Shown here: positions 45,069 through 53,953 of the stretch, piece after piece
Numbering within the stretch: the first letter of the stretch is position 1
Layout of the letters: each line of letters opens with the position of its first letter
Origin: Thalassobaculum fulvum
GTDB lineage: Bacteria > Pseudomonadota > Alphaproteobacteria > Thalassobaculales > Thalassobaculaceae
DNA length: 64,000 nucleotides
Assembly: GCF_014652915.1 (NCBI RefSeq)
Contig: NZ_BMZS01000002.1
Location: 106,590-170,589 of the forward strand
Direction of reading: 5' to 3'
The notes under the pieces: model-generated
Seen by the model: only the letters and a program-made list of their open reading frames with translations
Told to the model about the DNA's origin: nothing
Database searches by the model: none
Program-made: the position numbers and the translations under genes

Positions 45069-45992
45069 ATGCCGCTCTCCCGCTTCACGCTTCGCCAGTT
45101 CGAGGCGTTCGTCACCGTCGCCGAGACGCTGAGCTTCACCGAGGCCGGCAACCGCATGGGCCTGACGCCGTCGGCGGTCAGCCAGCTGGTGGTCGAGCTG
45201 GAGAATTCCCTGGGCCTGCGGCTGTTCGACCGCAGCACGCGCAAGGTCGAGCTCTCGGGCCCGGGCCGGGAGCTGCTGAGCTCGGCGGAAGCGGTGCTGA
45301 GATACGCGGGCTTGGCGGAGATCGCCGCCGAGGATCTGCGCAATCAAGCCGCCGGCATGATCCGCGTCGCCGCCCCCCAGGTGATCGCCGGGATGATGCT
45401 GCCGAGGATCATCGAGCCCTACGCCAAGAGGCACCCGAAGGTGGTCGTCGCGATCCGCGACGCCGCCGTCGAGCGCCTGGTGGACGTGGTGGCGACCGGC
45501 GAGGTCGATCTGTCGATCGGCCCGGACCGCCCGCATGGCGACGACGTCGAGCGGCTGCCACTGTTCGACAGCCCCTGGGTTCTGTGGTGCGCGCCCGAAC
45601 ACGGGCTTGCCGGCAAGCCAGTCGTCGAGTGGGAGGACCTGCGCGGCCTGCCGATGGTCGCCGCCGGCCGTGACCACGAGCGCAGTGTCGCCCGCATGCG
45701 GAGCAATTTGCCGGAGGAGGAGCGCATCACACCGTCCCAGGTAGTGGATCACATCTCGACGGCCCTCGGCATCGCTGCCGTCGGGCCGGCGGTGACGCTG
45801 TCGCCGGCCTATGTGGGCATCCTGGCGCGGCGGCTCGGGCTGGTGATGAAGCGCATCGTGGAGCCGGAATCGATCCGGCAGGTCTGCCTCTACCGGTCGA
45901 CGCGGCGTGCTCTCTCGCCTGCTGCGGAGGGGTTCGCCAAACATCTGACCGACTGGATCGAGGCGAACGTCGGAGAATTCGACTCGGCTTGA
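45069..45992 (+). CDS. LysR-family regulator, probably of the aromatic operon
   Basis: 307 residues. N-terminal winged helix LRQFEAFVTVAETLSFTEAGNRMGLTPSAVSQLVVELENSLGLRLFDRSTRKV and a C-terminal periplasmic-binding-like effector domain (IEPYAKRHPKVVVAIRD...GEVDLSIGP). It is divergent from hpaH, the classic arrangement for LysR control of a catabolic operon, with the ring-cleavage product or substrate as likely inducer. The ATG lacks a good ribosome site. The intergenic region contains AT-rich ATGAATATTGGGCTACTATG, a candidate binding or promoter region. Confidence 0.93.
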   Translation: MPLSRFTLRQFEAFVTVAETLSFTEAGNRMGLTPSAVSQLVVELENSLGLRLFDRSTRKVELSGPGRELLSSAEAVLRYAGLAEIAAEDLRNQAAGMIRVAAPQVIAGMMLPRIIEPYAKRHPKVVVAIRDAAVERLVDVVATGEVDLSIGPDRPHGDDVERLPLFDSPWVLWCAPEHGLAGKPVVEWEDLRGLPMVAAGRDHERSVARMRSNLPEEERITPSQVVDHISTALGIAAVGPAVTLSPAYVGILARRLGLVMKRIVEPESIRQVCLYRSTRRALSPAAEGFAKHLTDWIEANVGEFDSA

Positions 45993-46071
45993 TCGGTGTG
46001 CCCGATGCTTGCCCCCTGACCGTCGGGTGGCCGGTCAGAGGAGGCTACGGACGGCCGCGCCGCTCCGCCCC

Positions 46072-46905
46072 CTACTCCGCAGCGCCGACCTTCGGCACGT
46101 AGGGCTTGCTGGTGAAGTGCTCGGCGTTTCCGGCGTCGGCGAACTTCAGCCCGGCCGCCTTGAGCGCGCCGTCGGGCACCCGCTCCAGCGGCACGTAGTA
46201 GCGGTCGTCGTCCTTGGTGATGGTGTCGTTGTCGACCCGGTTGTAGCAGACGATCAGGGTCCAGCGCCGGCGGTCCGAGCGGTTCTGGTCGGAGCGGTGG
46301 AACAGGTTGCAGTGGAAGATCACCACGTCGCCGGGGTCGAGCTCGGCGTACACCCGTTCCAGCCGCTGCTCGGCGGCGGCCACGCGGGCCGGGTCGATGC
46401 CGTTCTGCTCCGGCGTGATCTGCACGTGCTCGACCCGCCCGAGATGGTGCGAGCCCTTGAGGAACTGCAGGCAGCCATTGCCGCGGTCGGTGCGGTCGAG
46501 CGCGATCATGCAGCTCAGCAGCCGCGGGTACAGGCAGCCGTTGTAGTACCAGTAACCGTAGTCCTGGTGCCATTCCCAGGCGCCGCCGCCGCCGGCGTCC
46601 TTGGCCGTCAGCTTCGACTGGAAATGATAGACCGGCCCGCCCAGCAGGGCTTCGGCGGCGTCGACCATGCGGTCCGAGCGCGCCGCCAGGCCGTAGACGC
46701 TGTCGCCGGCGCGGTTCCACAGCGCGATCCTGGTGCCGCCGCCCTCGCCGTCGGCGCGCACCAGCATGTGGTCGCGGACCGACGGATCCTCCTCCATGGC
46801 GCGGCGCAGCAGGTCGACCTCCTCGGCGTCGAACAGGCCGCGCAGCACGATGTAGCCGTCGCGCTCGAAGGCGGCGACCTGCTCGGGGGTCAGGGCGGTG
46901 CTCAT
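46072..46905 (-). CDS. Phytanoyl-CoA dioxygenase (PhyH) family protein
   Basis: 277 residues. Fe(II)/2-oxoglutarate fold: TPEQVAAFERDGYIVLRGLFDAEEV at the start, iron ligands HxD in WEWHQDYGYWYYNG and the distal His in VIFHCNLFHRSDQNRSDRRRW, where Arg binds 2-oxoglutarate. Family members hydroxylate acyl-CoAs, ectoine, quorum signals or other small molecules; the substrate here is not identifiable. GGAGGAA is 8 bases before the ATG. Convergent with the LysR gene and not evidently part of the aromatic operon. Confidence 0.92.
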   Translation of the reverse strand: MSTALTPEQVAAFERDGYIVLRGLFDAEEVDLLRRAMEEDPSVRDHMLVRADGEGGGTRIALWNRAGDSVYGLAARSDRMVDAAEALLGGPVYHFQSKLTAKDAGGGGAWEWHQDYGYWYYNGCLYPRLLSCMIALDRTDRGNGCLQFLKGSHHLGRVEHVQITPEQNGIDPARVAAAEQRLERVYAELDPGDVVIFHCNLFHRSDQNRSDRRRWTLIVCYNRVDNDTITKDDDRYYVPLERVPDGALKAAGLKFADAGNAEHFTSKPYVPKVGAAE

Positions 46906-47059
46906 GCGATGGTTCCTCCGGTCGATGCTCTTCTTTGCGGCGGTGGGCCCGCCGATCATTGTGGGTATTTCAGACCCTCGGCGGTTGCGAGTCCAGGGTG
47001 GCCCTCACCGCACTGCGCTATAGTGAGCCAAGTCCTCTGCAACCCCTGGAGCATCAGGC

Positions 47060-47233
47060 GTGACGATCCCGACCATCCGAAACCTCATCAACGCATTGAT
47101 GCGGCGCCTGTGCCTTCGGGCCAGCTCAGCATCCGAGTCCCGCAACCTCGGCCGGTCGATCCATGCGCGCTTCGCTGCACTCGGCGGCGTCGAACTGGAG
47201 CTGCCGGCCCGTCGGACCGGACGCGGACTCTGA
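47060..47233 (+). CDS. Possible small protein (57 aa), low confidence
   Basis: GTG start with GGAG 8 bases upstream; product TIPTIRNLINALMRRLCL... ending RRTGRGL, basic. About four fifths of third codon positions are G or C, compatible with coding in this genome. It fills most of an otherwise empty 357-base gap (46906-47262) ahead of the gamma-glutamylcyclotransferase gene. No recognised family; may be chance. Confidence 0.3.
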   Translation: MTIPTIRNLINALMRRLCLRASSASESRNLGRSIHARFAALGGVELELPARRTGRGL

Positions 47234-47262
47234 TACCCAACCAGCACGCAGCGGGAACCGGC

Positions 47263-47691
47263 ATGGCAGACGGGACGGCACGGGTGTTCGTCTACGGCAC
47301 CCTGATGAGGGGGGCGCGCAACGCCGCCCTGCTGGACGGCGCCGTCCTGGTGGCGGCCGACGCGACCACCGCCGAGGCCCGGTTCGTCATGCGGCAGTTC
47401 GCCTCGTCCTCCAGCCCGGGCAAGCAGACCCCAGGCGTGCTGGCCGGCGGCGGCGGGTTCGTACGCGGCGAGATCTACGCGGTCGACGAAGCCGGCCTCG
47501 CCGCCCTCGACCGGCTCGAGCAGAACGGCGCGCGCTACCGCCGCGAATGGGCGGCGATGAGCGACGGCGGCCACGCCTGGATCTACCTGCTGATCGCGCC
47601 CGACCCGCCGTCGGAGCGCCAGGACCGGATCGGCCACGACCCGGCGACCGGCACGTTCTGGTGGGAACGGGCGGAGCCGGCAACCGACTGA
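47263..47691 (+). CDS. Gamma-glutamylcyclotransferase (AIG2/GGCT-like)
   Basis: 142 residues. VFVYGTLMRGARNA is the YGTL substrate loop, and the catalytic Glu is in LDRLEQNGARYRRE (Glu86), with GEIYAV before it. The GGCT fold releases 5-oxoproline from gamma-glutamyl amines or peptides in the cytoplasm. A hydantoinase/oxoprolinase pair is at the left end of the window, but too far away to imply linkage. A long open frame extending upstream to 46009 is antisense to the PhyH gene. Confidence 0.9.
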   Translation: MADGTARVFVYGTLMRGARNAALLDGAVLVAADATTAEARFVMRQFASSSSPGKQTPGVLAGGGGFVRGEIYAVDEAGLAALDRLEQNGARYRREWAAMSDGGHAWIYLLIAPDPPSERQDRIGHDPATGTFWWERAEPATD

Positions 47692-47758
47692 CGGCTGGCG
47701 CGGGCGCCGCGAGGCGATAGTCTCGTCGCCCGCCATTGCCGAACCCCGGGAGGACCCC

Positions 47759-48154
47759 ATGCCGTTCGCCGTCGACCGGATCGACCACGTGGTCATCAAC
47801 TGCCGCGACCTGGAGACCACGGTCGCCTGGTATCAGAAGGTGCTCGGCATGCGCCGCGAGGAGTTCGACTACCAGGGCCACACCCACACGGCACTGCGGT
47901 TCGGCGACCAGAAGTTCAACGTCCGGCCGACCGGCACCGCGCACTGGTGGAGCGTGCAGAACGACGCGCCCGGCGCCCTCGACCTGTGCTTCGTCACCCG
48001 TTCGCCGGTCGAGGAGACGATGGCGCACCTGGCCGCCTGCGGGGTCGAGATCGCCAACGGCCCGGTGGCGCAGACCGGTGCCCTCGGGGCTATGACCTCG
48101 GTGTACTTCTACGACCCCGACCGCAACCTGATCGAGGTCGCGGTGTATTCGTAG
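47759..48154 (+). CDS. VOC-family protein (glyoxalase/extradiol fold)
   Basis: 131 residues. One VOC module pair: VDRIDHVVINCRDLETTVAWYQKVLGM (first metal His), LRFGDQKFNV, and VYFYDPDRNLIEVAVY with the conserved Glu. Probably a dimer binding a divalent metal. Members include glyoxalase I, fosfomycin-type thiol transferases and lyases; no specific assignment possible. GGGAGGA precedes the ATG. Confidence 0.92.
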   Translation: MPFAVDRIDHVVINCRDLETTVAWYQKVLGMRREEFDYQGHTHTALRFGDQKFNVRPTGTAHWWSVQNDAPGALDLCFVTRSPVEETMAHLAACGVEIANGPVAQTGALGAMTSVYFYDPDRNLIEVAVYS

Positions 48155-48215
48155 CTCTCGCCGAAAACTAGCGTATCCTGCCCTGCGCACTCTGGCAGGG
48201 AGCACGGGCGGACCC

Positions 48216-49412
48216 ATGACCGAGACCACGCTGCTCCGGGGCGCCGTCCTGCTGGCGGAAGACGATCCGCACCAGCGCGAGATCCTCACCCGGCTCGCCC
48301 GGCCGCTCACCTCCGGCGACCTGCTCGTGGCCGAGCACGGCGCCGACGCGCTGTCCAAGCTGGACGGCCGCAGCGAGCTCGACCTGCTGATCACCGACCT
48401 GCAGATGCCGGTGATGGACGGCGTCGCCCTGCTCCGCCACGTCGCCGAGCGCGGGCTGTCGCCGATGGTCGTGCTGGTCAGCGCCGAGCACTCGTCGATC
48501 CTGACGGCGGCCGAGCGGGTGGCCCGGGCCTATGGCATGCGCCTGCTCGGCAGCGTGGCGAAACCGGTGACCCGGGCCGCCCTGCATGCCCTGGTGGCGG
48601 GCGCGGCACCGGTTCCCCCGGTCCGCATTCCGGGGCCGTCGGTCGTCGCTTTGTCCGCTGCGGAAATCCGCTCCTGGATCGGGCAGGGTCACCTGTCGAT
48701 CGACCTGCAGCCCAAGCTCGAGCTGGCGAGCGGGACGGTCGGCGGCGCCGAGGCGCTGGCCCGGCTGTTCTCGCCGGTCGCCGGGCTGCGGATCCCGCCC
48801 GGGCGGTTCGTTCCGGTGATCGAGAGCGACCGGATGCTGACCGCCGACTTCACCCTCGCCGTCACCCGCACCGTCGCGGGCGCCCTGGCGGCCTGGCCGG
48901 TCGGGACGCCGCCGCCGACTCTGTCGATCAACCTGCCCGGCAGCTCGCTCGCCGACCCCGCCCTTGCCGACCGGCTGGCCGAAGCCCTCGATCACGCCGG
49001 CATCGAACCGGCCCGGATCGTCTGGGAGGTCACCGAGACCGCGGCGCTGGAGAGCATGGGGGCAGCCATCGAGATCCTGACCCGGCTGCGCCTCAAGGGC
49101 TCGGGACTGTCGATCGACGACTACGGGACCGGGCACTCCTCGCTCGGCCGGCTGGCCGCCATCCCGTTCACCGAGGTCAAGCTTGACCGCGCCTTCGTCC
49201 ATGGCTGCGCCGCCGACCGCTCGGCCCGAACGATCATCGCCTCGACCGTCCAGCTCGCCCACGACCTCGGCATGAAATGCGTGGCCGAGGGTGCGGAAAC
49301 CGATGACGAGGTCGACGTGCTGCGTGACCTCGGCTGCGACGCCGTGCAGGGCTACGCCGTCGCCCGTCCGATGCCGGTCGACGCGTTCGCCGCCTGGTGC
49401 CTGGCGCGATAG
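48216..49412 (+). CDS. Response regulator with EAL c-di-GMP phosphodiesterase output
   Basis: 398 residues. REC domain about 9-130 with acidic pocket AEDD (14-17), phospho-acceptor Asp61 in LLITDLQMPVMDG and Lys in SVAKPVT. EAL domain about 145-395: GGAEALARL (the EAL motif), NLPG, WEVTETAAL, DDYGTGHSSL, KLDRAFV, AEGAET and QGYAVARPM. The catalytic acidic residues are kept, so it should degrade c-di-GMP in response to phosphorylation, lowering c-di-GMP and favouring motility. The partner kinase is not adjacent; the soluble PAS kinase at 6040 is an orphan candidate. Confidence 0.94.
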   Translation: MTETTLLRGAVLLAEDDPHQREILTRLARPLTSGDLLVAEHGADALSKLDGRSELDLLITDLQMPVMDGVALLRHVAERGLSPMVVLVSAEHSSILTAAERVARAYGMRLLGSVAKPVTRAALHALVAGAAPVPPVRIPGPSVVALSAAEIRSWIGQGHLSIDLQPKLELASGTVGGAEALARLFSPVAGLRIPPGRFVPVIESDRMLTADFTLAVTRTVAGALAAWPVGTPPPTLSINLPGSSLADPALADRLAEALDHAGIEPARIVWEVTETAALESMGAAIEILTRLRLKGSGLSIDDYGTGHSSLGRLAAIPFTEVKLDRAFVHGCAADRSARTIIASTVQLAHDLGMKCVAEGAETDDEVDVLRDLGCDAVQGYAVARPMPVDAFAAWCLAR

Positions 49413-49417
49413 CGCAG

Positions 49418-49807
49418 CTACTTCTTCTCCTTCTGCTCGACCGGGCCGCCGGCGCCGACCCAGCCCTTGAAGCCGTCGACGACGTGGGCGACCTTCGGCA
49501 GGCCCATGTCCTGGGCCGCCAGGGTCGACAGCGCCGAGCGCCAACCGCTCTGGCAGTAGAACACGAAGGTCTTGTCGGCCTGGAACTGCGGCTTGGCGTA
49601 CGGGCTCTCCGGGTCGATCCAAAACTCCAGCATGCCGCGCGGGCAGTGGAACGCGCCGGGGATCATGCCCTCGCGCTGCAGCTCGCGGACGTCGCGCAGA
49701 TCGACGAACTGCACGTCGTCGCGCCCCAGCAGGTCCCGGGCCTCGGCCGCCGGGATCGAGCGGACCCTCGTGTTGGCCTCGGCCACCATGTCCTTCACGC
49801 GCTTCAT
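49418..49807 (-). CDS. Rhodanese-like sulfurtransferase, paralog 1
   Basis: 129 residues, one rhodanese domain: VQFVDLRDVRELQREGMIPGAFHCPRGMLEFWIDPESP, catalytic Cys in FVFYCQSGWRSAL, and a FKGWVGAGGPVE end. A similar protein with the same MK-V-M-A N-terminus is encoded at 56432. It probably transfers sulfur via a Cys persulfide to an unknown acceptor. Convergent with the REC-EAL gene (5 bases between stops). Confidence 0.93.
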   Translation of the reverse strand: MKRVKDMVAEANTRVRSIPAAEARDLLGRDDVQFVDLRDVRELQREGMIPGAFHCPRGMLEFWIDPESPYAKPQFQADKTFVFYCQSGWRSALSTLAAQDMGLPKVAHVVDGFKGWVGAGGPVEQKEKK

Positions 49808-50025
49808 GGGGGCGGTCTCCTCATTGCCGGCGCCCCATCCTGCCAAGCCGCCGCCCGGGGACCAAGGGGAACCGGACAGGCCAGGTGCCGTTCGGCGGAC
49901 CCGGACCTCCCGGCGATCCGGCCGGCCCGGACCAAGAAGCGAAAATTTAACTGTTTTTTGAATCTTGAACGACCAGACTCCGGGTCTAGGTCTTGGTCGA
50001 ATCCGTGACTGAGGAACCATCCCCC

Positions 50026-50610
50026 ATGGTCGCCGCCCGCGAATCGACGAGCTCCCCGGCGCCTGTCAGTCCGACCGGACGCCATGCCGGCGACGGGAGC
50101 AATATGTTCCGGCTCGACCTGGAACCCGGTCAGTCGGCCGCCGTGCCCCGGTTCCGGTCGCTGTCCGAAATCGGGTCCGAGAAGCTTCACCGCATCCATG
50201 CCTACTGGCTGGGCCAGTGCGACGGCGACCGGCTGCCGCGGCGCGCGCAGATGGAGATCGACCGGCTCGGCTACATCCTGCCCAACCTGAACCTGGTCGA
50301 CGTCCATCACGATCCGCTCGACTTCCGGTTCCGGGTGCACAGCGTGAAGGGGGCGGATTACGTGGACGCCGACCTGACCGGCAGGTCGGTCAGGGACTAT
50401 CCCGACCCGCAGTACGCCACCTTCGTCTGGGCTGTATTCCAGGCGGTGGTGGAATCGCGGGAGGCGAAAATGGTCTCGGAGCGGCTGTTCATGACCGATT
50501 CGCGGATCTTCCGCTGGGAGGGCGTCGTGATGCCGCTCGCGGAAGCCTCCGGCCGGATCGACAAGCTCATGGTCGCCTTCGAACTGTTCGAGAACGACCC
50601 GGACACGTAG
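50026..50610 (+). CDS. PAS-fold protein (PAS_5-like)
   Basis: 194 residues. After a disordered start, SEIGSEKLHRIHAYWLGQCDGDRLPRRAQMEIDRLGYILPNLNLVDVHHDPLDFRFRVHS is the pattern of a PAS_5-type domain found in many alphaproteobacterial single-domain proteins; ends in MVAFELFEND. No output domain; function unknown, perhaps a small-ligand sensor. The ATG with GAGGAA 10 bases upstream is chosen over TTG/GTG codons slightly upstream. The AT-rich patch near 49945-49970 is a likely promoter. Confidence 0.85.
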   Translation: MVAARESTSSPAPVSPTGRHAGDGSNMFRLDLEPGQSAAVPRFRSLSEIGSEKLHRIHAYWLGQCDGDRLPRRAQMEIDRLGYILPNLNLVDVHHDPLDFRFRVHSVKGADYVDADLTGRSVRDYPDPQYATFVWAVFQAVVESREAKMVSERLFMTDSRIFRWEGVVMPLAEASGRIDKLMVAFELFENDPDT

Positions 50611-50653
50611 GGTCGCACGACGCCGGACGGCGCCACCCGGCCCGCGCCGGCGG

Positions 50654-51412
50654 TCAGTCTCGAAGGGTCCAGTCGGCACAGCGCCGCGCCGTCGGGAACC
50701 GGTCCTCGAGGCCGAGCTCGGCGATCCGCGCAATCGAGGCCTCGAACAGGGCGCGCGACACCGGCACCGTGTCGGGCTCGAGCGCGACCCGGCGCAGGAT
50801 CTCCTCCTGGTCGCCATAGGCCGCCAGCAGCTCGCGCAACGCCCCTACGGCCTCGTCGGCCTTGTCGACCCGCAGGTCGCAGCGGTCGATGCCGTGCGGC
50901 GAGGTCACCCTGAGCGCGGCCGAGTGCAGCGGCTCCAGGATCTCGCCGCCGGCGTCGCGGCCGGCCTCCAGCGCCCGCAGCAAACGCTCCTCCAGGGCCT
51001 CGCCGGAAGTCGCCTCGAAGGCCGCGACCATGGTGTCGGTGATCCGCTCGTTGGCCAGGATGTTGCCGATGGCGACGCAGCCGTCCCCGACCGTGTCGGT
51101 GTAGATCGAGTACATGCGGTTGCCGTGGTGCACGGCGGCATGGCCGGCGCCGTCGAGGGCGGCGAGCTGGCGCCACTCGATCCCCGGCTCGCCGGCGGTG
51201 ACCCGGGCGATCGCCTCGTCGGCCGAGGCGCCGTCGGCCAGCAGCGCGATGCCGCGGTCGCCGAGCCGGGCGTCGGTGCGGTGCTGGCTGAGGAACGCGC
51301 CCTTGCCGTGCAGCACTCGCAGGCAGCGGTTGCCGACCGCCAGCGACGAGGTGCCGATGGCGCCGCCATACGCCCCGGTCTCCGGGCAACGGGCGATGAT
51401 CGAGAAGGTCAT
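50654..51412 (-). CDS. DUF1028 protein, Ntn-hydrolase-like, paralog 2
   Basis: 252 residues, starting MTFSIIARCPETGAYGGAIGTSSLAVGNRC, with FLSQHRTDARLGDRGIALLADG, WRQLAALDGAGHAAVHHG and CVAIGNILAN. Longer at the C-terminus than the other two copies (30305, 61702), carrying an extra helical part (ALFEASIARIAELGLEDRFPTARRC). Reaction unknown. Its ATG is at the end of a minus-strand unit with a paired hairpin repeat just upstream. Convergent with the PAS gene. Confidence 0.92.
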   Translation of the reverse strand: MTFSIIARCPETGAYGGAIGTSSLAVGNRCLRVLHGKGAFLSQHRTDARLGDRGIALLADGASADEAIARVTAGEPGIEWRQLAALDGAGHAAVHHGNRMYSIYTDTVGDGCVAIGNILANERITDTMVAAFEATSGEALEERLLRALEAGRDAGGEILEPLHSAALRVTSPHGIDRCDLRVDKADEAVGALRELLAAYGDQEEILRRVALEPDTVPVSRALFEASIARIAELGLEDRFPTARRCADWTLRD

Positions 51413-51511
51413 GGGGACTCCGGGGGAAAGTCAGGTGTCGCCGGCAGCATGCCGCCGGAGCGCGGCGGCGTCAGCCCCGGTCGGCGGGTAACGGCGGACG
51501 ATGGAGCGGCG

Positions 51512-51652
51512 GGTGGGTTCCGGCTCCGTCCTGCCTCCGGCGGTCCGGTCCGGAATGACGACAGGAAGAGGGGGCCGTCGAGGTCCTGTTCTTCATTGTC
51601 GTCATTCCGGACGGACGCGCCGCCCTCGGCGCGGGCGAGCCGGAACCCACCC
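51512..51652. repeat. Paired palindromic repeat, variant B, copy 3
   Basis: Hairpins at 51512-51570 and 51598-51652 in opposite orientation between the NHL-repeat gene and the DUF1028 gene, both on the minus strand. Left: GTGGGTTCCGGCTC to GGTCCGGAATGACG; right: GTCATTCCGGACGG to GAGCCGGAACCCACC. Shares GGAATGACGACAGGAAGAGG with the 30107 copy. Confidence 0.88.
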
Positions 51653-51667
51653 GCGCAACGGGCACCC

Positions 51668-52525
51668 TCACCCGACCGGCGTCAGTTTCGTCACCGTCTC
51701 CGGGGCCAGCTCGGCCAGGTAGACCGCGCCGTCCGGGCCGACCGCCAGGCCGTGGGCGCCGTTGATGGCGGCGCGGCCGCGGCCGGCGATGGTCCCGTCG
51801 AGGTTCAGGGCATGGATGCGCGGGACCTGGTCGGACACCAGCACAAGGCCGCGGTCGTCGACCGTCACGTCCATCGGGTTCTGGAAGCCGCGCCAGATGT
51901 CGAGCAGCCGGCCCGTGCGGTCGAACACCTGGACCCGGCCGTTCTCGCGGTCGGCGACCAGCACCCGGTCGCGGCCGTCGACGGTCACCGCATGCGGGGT
52001 CATGAACCGGCCCGGCACGCTGCCGAGCCCGCCCCAGGACCCGAGATGCCGGCCGTCGGCGGCGAACCGGTGCACCCTTGTGTTGCCGTAGCCGTCGGTC
52101 ACGTAGATCTCGCCGTCGGGCGCCACCGCCAGGTCGGTCGGGCTGTTGAACGGCGCCTCGAAGGCCGGGACGTGGCGACGGCCGAGGGTGAACAGGATGC
52201 CGCCGGCGAGATCGCAGCAGACGATCTCGTGGGCGTCGCGGTCGACCACGAACAGCCGCTCGGACCCGTCGGGCCGGCGGTCCAGGTGGATGCCGTGGCC
52301 GTCGGCGATCCGCCCCTCCAGCAGCCCGCCCGCGAAACTGCCGTCCGGCCCGAACACCAGCACCGGCGGGTCCTTGCGCTGCAGCACGAACACCCGCCCG
52401 TCGGCCGCCGCCGCCAAGTGGCTGACCATGCCGAAGCCCATGCCGGCGGGCAGCCGGGCCCAGCCGCGCTCGATCCGGTAGCGCCGGTCGCCCAGGTCGG
52501 TCACGATCCCCTCGTTCGCAAGCAT
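51668..52525 (-). CDS. NHL-repeat beta-propeller protein
   Basis: 285 residues made of NHL repeats: FNSPTDLAVAPDGEIYVTDGYGNTRVHRFAADG, MTPHAVTVDGRDRVLVADRENGRVQVFDRTG, FQNPMDVTVDDRGLVLVSDQ and GAHGLAVGPDGAVYLAE. This resembles the lyase propeller of peptidylglycine amidating enzymes, though bacterial members are uncharacterised and no signal peptide is seen here. GGAGGG sits 7 bases before the ATG. Divergent from a CMD-family gene. Confidence 0.88.
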   Translation of the reverse strand: MLANEGIVTDLGDRRYRIERGWARLPAGMGFGMVSHLAAAADGRVFVLQRKDPPVLVFGPDGSFAGGLLEGRIADGHGIHLDRRPDGSERLFVVDRDAHEIVCCDLAGGILFTLGRRHVPAFEAPFNSPTDLAVAPDGEIYVTDGYGNTRVHRFAADGRHLGSWGGLGSVPGRFMTPHAVTVDGRDRVLVADRENGRVQVFDRTGRLLDIWRGFQNPMDVTVDDRGLVLVSDQVPRIHALNLDGTIAGRGRAAINGAHGLAVGPDGAVYLAELAPETVTKLTPVG

Positions 52526-52609
52526 CCCTCGCCCTCCCATTGCCGGCATCCGTCGCACCACTATGCCAGCCTGCCGGCGCCTGCATCCATCCCGACCGAG
52601 GAACCCCGC

Positions 52610-53173
52610 ATGGCCCGTGTCCCCTATCTGTCGCCCGAGGATCTCGCCGAGGCCGACCGCGACCTGCTGAAGCGGCCGATCACCCTGCACCGGGCGCTGG
52701 TCAACAGCCCCGGCATGACCCGGGCGTTCCTCGGGCTCGGCCAGCACATCCGCTATGGCAGCCGGCTCGATCCGCGGCTGCGCGAGCTGGCGATCATTCA
52801 GGTCGGCTACCTCACGCGCAGCGACTACGAGTACTCGCACCACACCAGGCTCGGCCTGCAGCAGTTCGGCGTGACCGAGGACGACATCCGGGCGATCTCG
52901 CGCGAGACCGACGGCGAGGCCGGCGACGGCGGGTTCCCGGAGCTGGAGACCGCGGTGCTGAAGGCCGCCCGCGAGATGGTCACCGACCTCGGCGTGTCCG
53001 ACGCGACCTACGCCACCCTGGAGCGTCACCTGGACCGCGAGGTGGTCGTCGACCTGATCGTCACCATCGGCTTCTATTGCGGCGTCGTGCGGATCCTCGC
53101 CAGCCTGCGGATCGACGTCGAGGACGACTACGCGCCCTACCTCGAACGCTTCCCGTTCCCCGAGCGCGCCTGA
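52610..53173 (+). CDS. Carboxymuconolactone decarboxylase-family protein without the CxxC motif
   Basis: 187 residues. CMD fold: SPGMTRAFLGLGQHIRYGSRLDPRLRELAIIQVGYLTRSDYEYSHHTRLGLQQFGV. The helix that carries CxxC in AhpD-like enzymes reads TRSDYEYSHHT, so the redox pair is absent while the HH remains. It is therefore unlikely to be a peroxidase, in contrast to the 4504 protein. Function open. GAGGA precedes the ATG. Confidence 0.9.
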   Translation: MARVPYLSPEDLAEADRDLLKRPITLHRALVNSPGMTRAFLGLGQHIRYGSRLDPRLRELAIIQVGYLTRSDYEYSHHTRLGLQQFGVTEDDIRAISRETDGEAGDGGFPELETAVLKAAREMVTDLGVSDATYATLERHLDREVVVDLIVTIGFYCGVVRILASLRIDVEDDYAPYLERFPFPERA

Positions 53174-53231
53174 CCGGCCGGGCACACCGGCGGGCGGTGG
53201 ACAGTCGCGCCGGATCGGGTAAGGGTCCGGG

Positions 53232-53819
53232 ATGATCCCCGAGCGCCTCGACCGTCACCTGGCCTTCCTGCTGACCGCCGACCGGCTGAAGCAGGTGGTG
53301 CGCAAGAACCGCCTGCACGACGGCAGCCGCAACGAGAACAGCGCCGAGCACAGCTGGCACCTCACCCTGATGGCGCTGACCCTGGCCGAGCACGCGCCGC
53401 CCGGTACCGACACCGCGCGCGTCGTCGAGATGCTGATCGTGCACGACGTGGTCGAGATCGAGGCCGGCGACCACTGGGTGCTGGACGGCAACGCTGCCGC
53501 GGTCGCCGCCAAGGAGGCAGCCGCCGCCGAGCGGCTGTTCGGGCTGCTGCCGGCCGACCAGCGCGACCGGTTTCACGCGCTGTGGACCGAGTACGAGGCG
53601 CGCGCGACCGAGGAGGCCCGGTTCGCCCGGGCGCTGGACAGCCTGCACCCGATGCTGCTGGTCTGGGGACCCGGCGGCTCCGACGAGGTGCACGCGCCGG
53701 TGACCGCCGGCTTCATGCGCGACTACAAGCGCGCCGCCCTCGAGCCCTACCCGGCGCTGTGGGCGCTGGCGGAGCGCCTGCTTGACGACGCGGTCCGGCG
53801 CGGCGCTTTGGAGCCCTGA
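53232..53819 (+). CDS. HD-domain phosphohydrolase, YfbR-like 5'-deoxynucleotidase
   Basis: 195 residues. HD motif spread over LHDGSRNENSAEHSWHLTLMALTLAEHA, LIVHDVVEIEAGD and the downstream Asp, as in HD_3 proteins (YfbR/HDDC2) that dephosphorylate 5'-deoxynucleotides using a divalent metal. The RNExSAEHSWH core is diagnostic for this group. Cytoplasmic. It starts 58 bases after the CMD-family gene on the same strand. Confidence 0.92.
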   Translation: MIPERLDRHLAFLLTADRLKQVVRKNRLHDGSRNENSAEHSWHLTLMALTLAEHAPPGTDTARVVEMLIVHDVVEIEAGDHWVLDGNAAAVAAKEAAAAERLFGLLPADQRDRFHALWTEYEARATEEARFARALDSLHPMLLVWGPGGSDEVHAPVTAGFMRDYKRAALEPYPALWALAERLLDDAVRRGALEP

Positions 53820-53953
53820 GACCGCTTCGCTATCTTTTCGCGAAATTTGGGATAGGCTTCCAAAGCCGAAGGTCGAGGCGACGCCCGTCGGCCGGCGGCG
53901 ACCGCTCGACGCGAACCGAGCGCCCGCGCCCGTCAATCCCGGGAGGCGATCCG

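Noticed and set aside
46009-47691. 560-residue open frame ending in the cyclotransferase
   Set aside because: The part before 47263 is antisense to the PhyH gene; only the 142-residue C-terminal domain matches a family.
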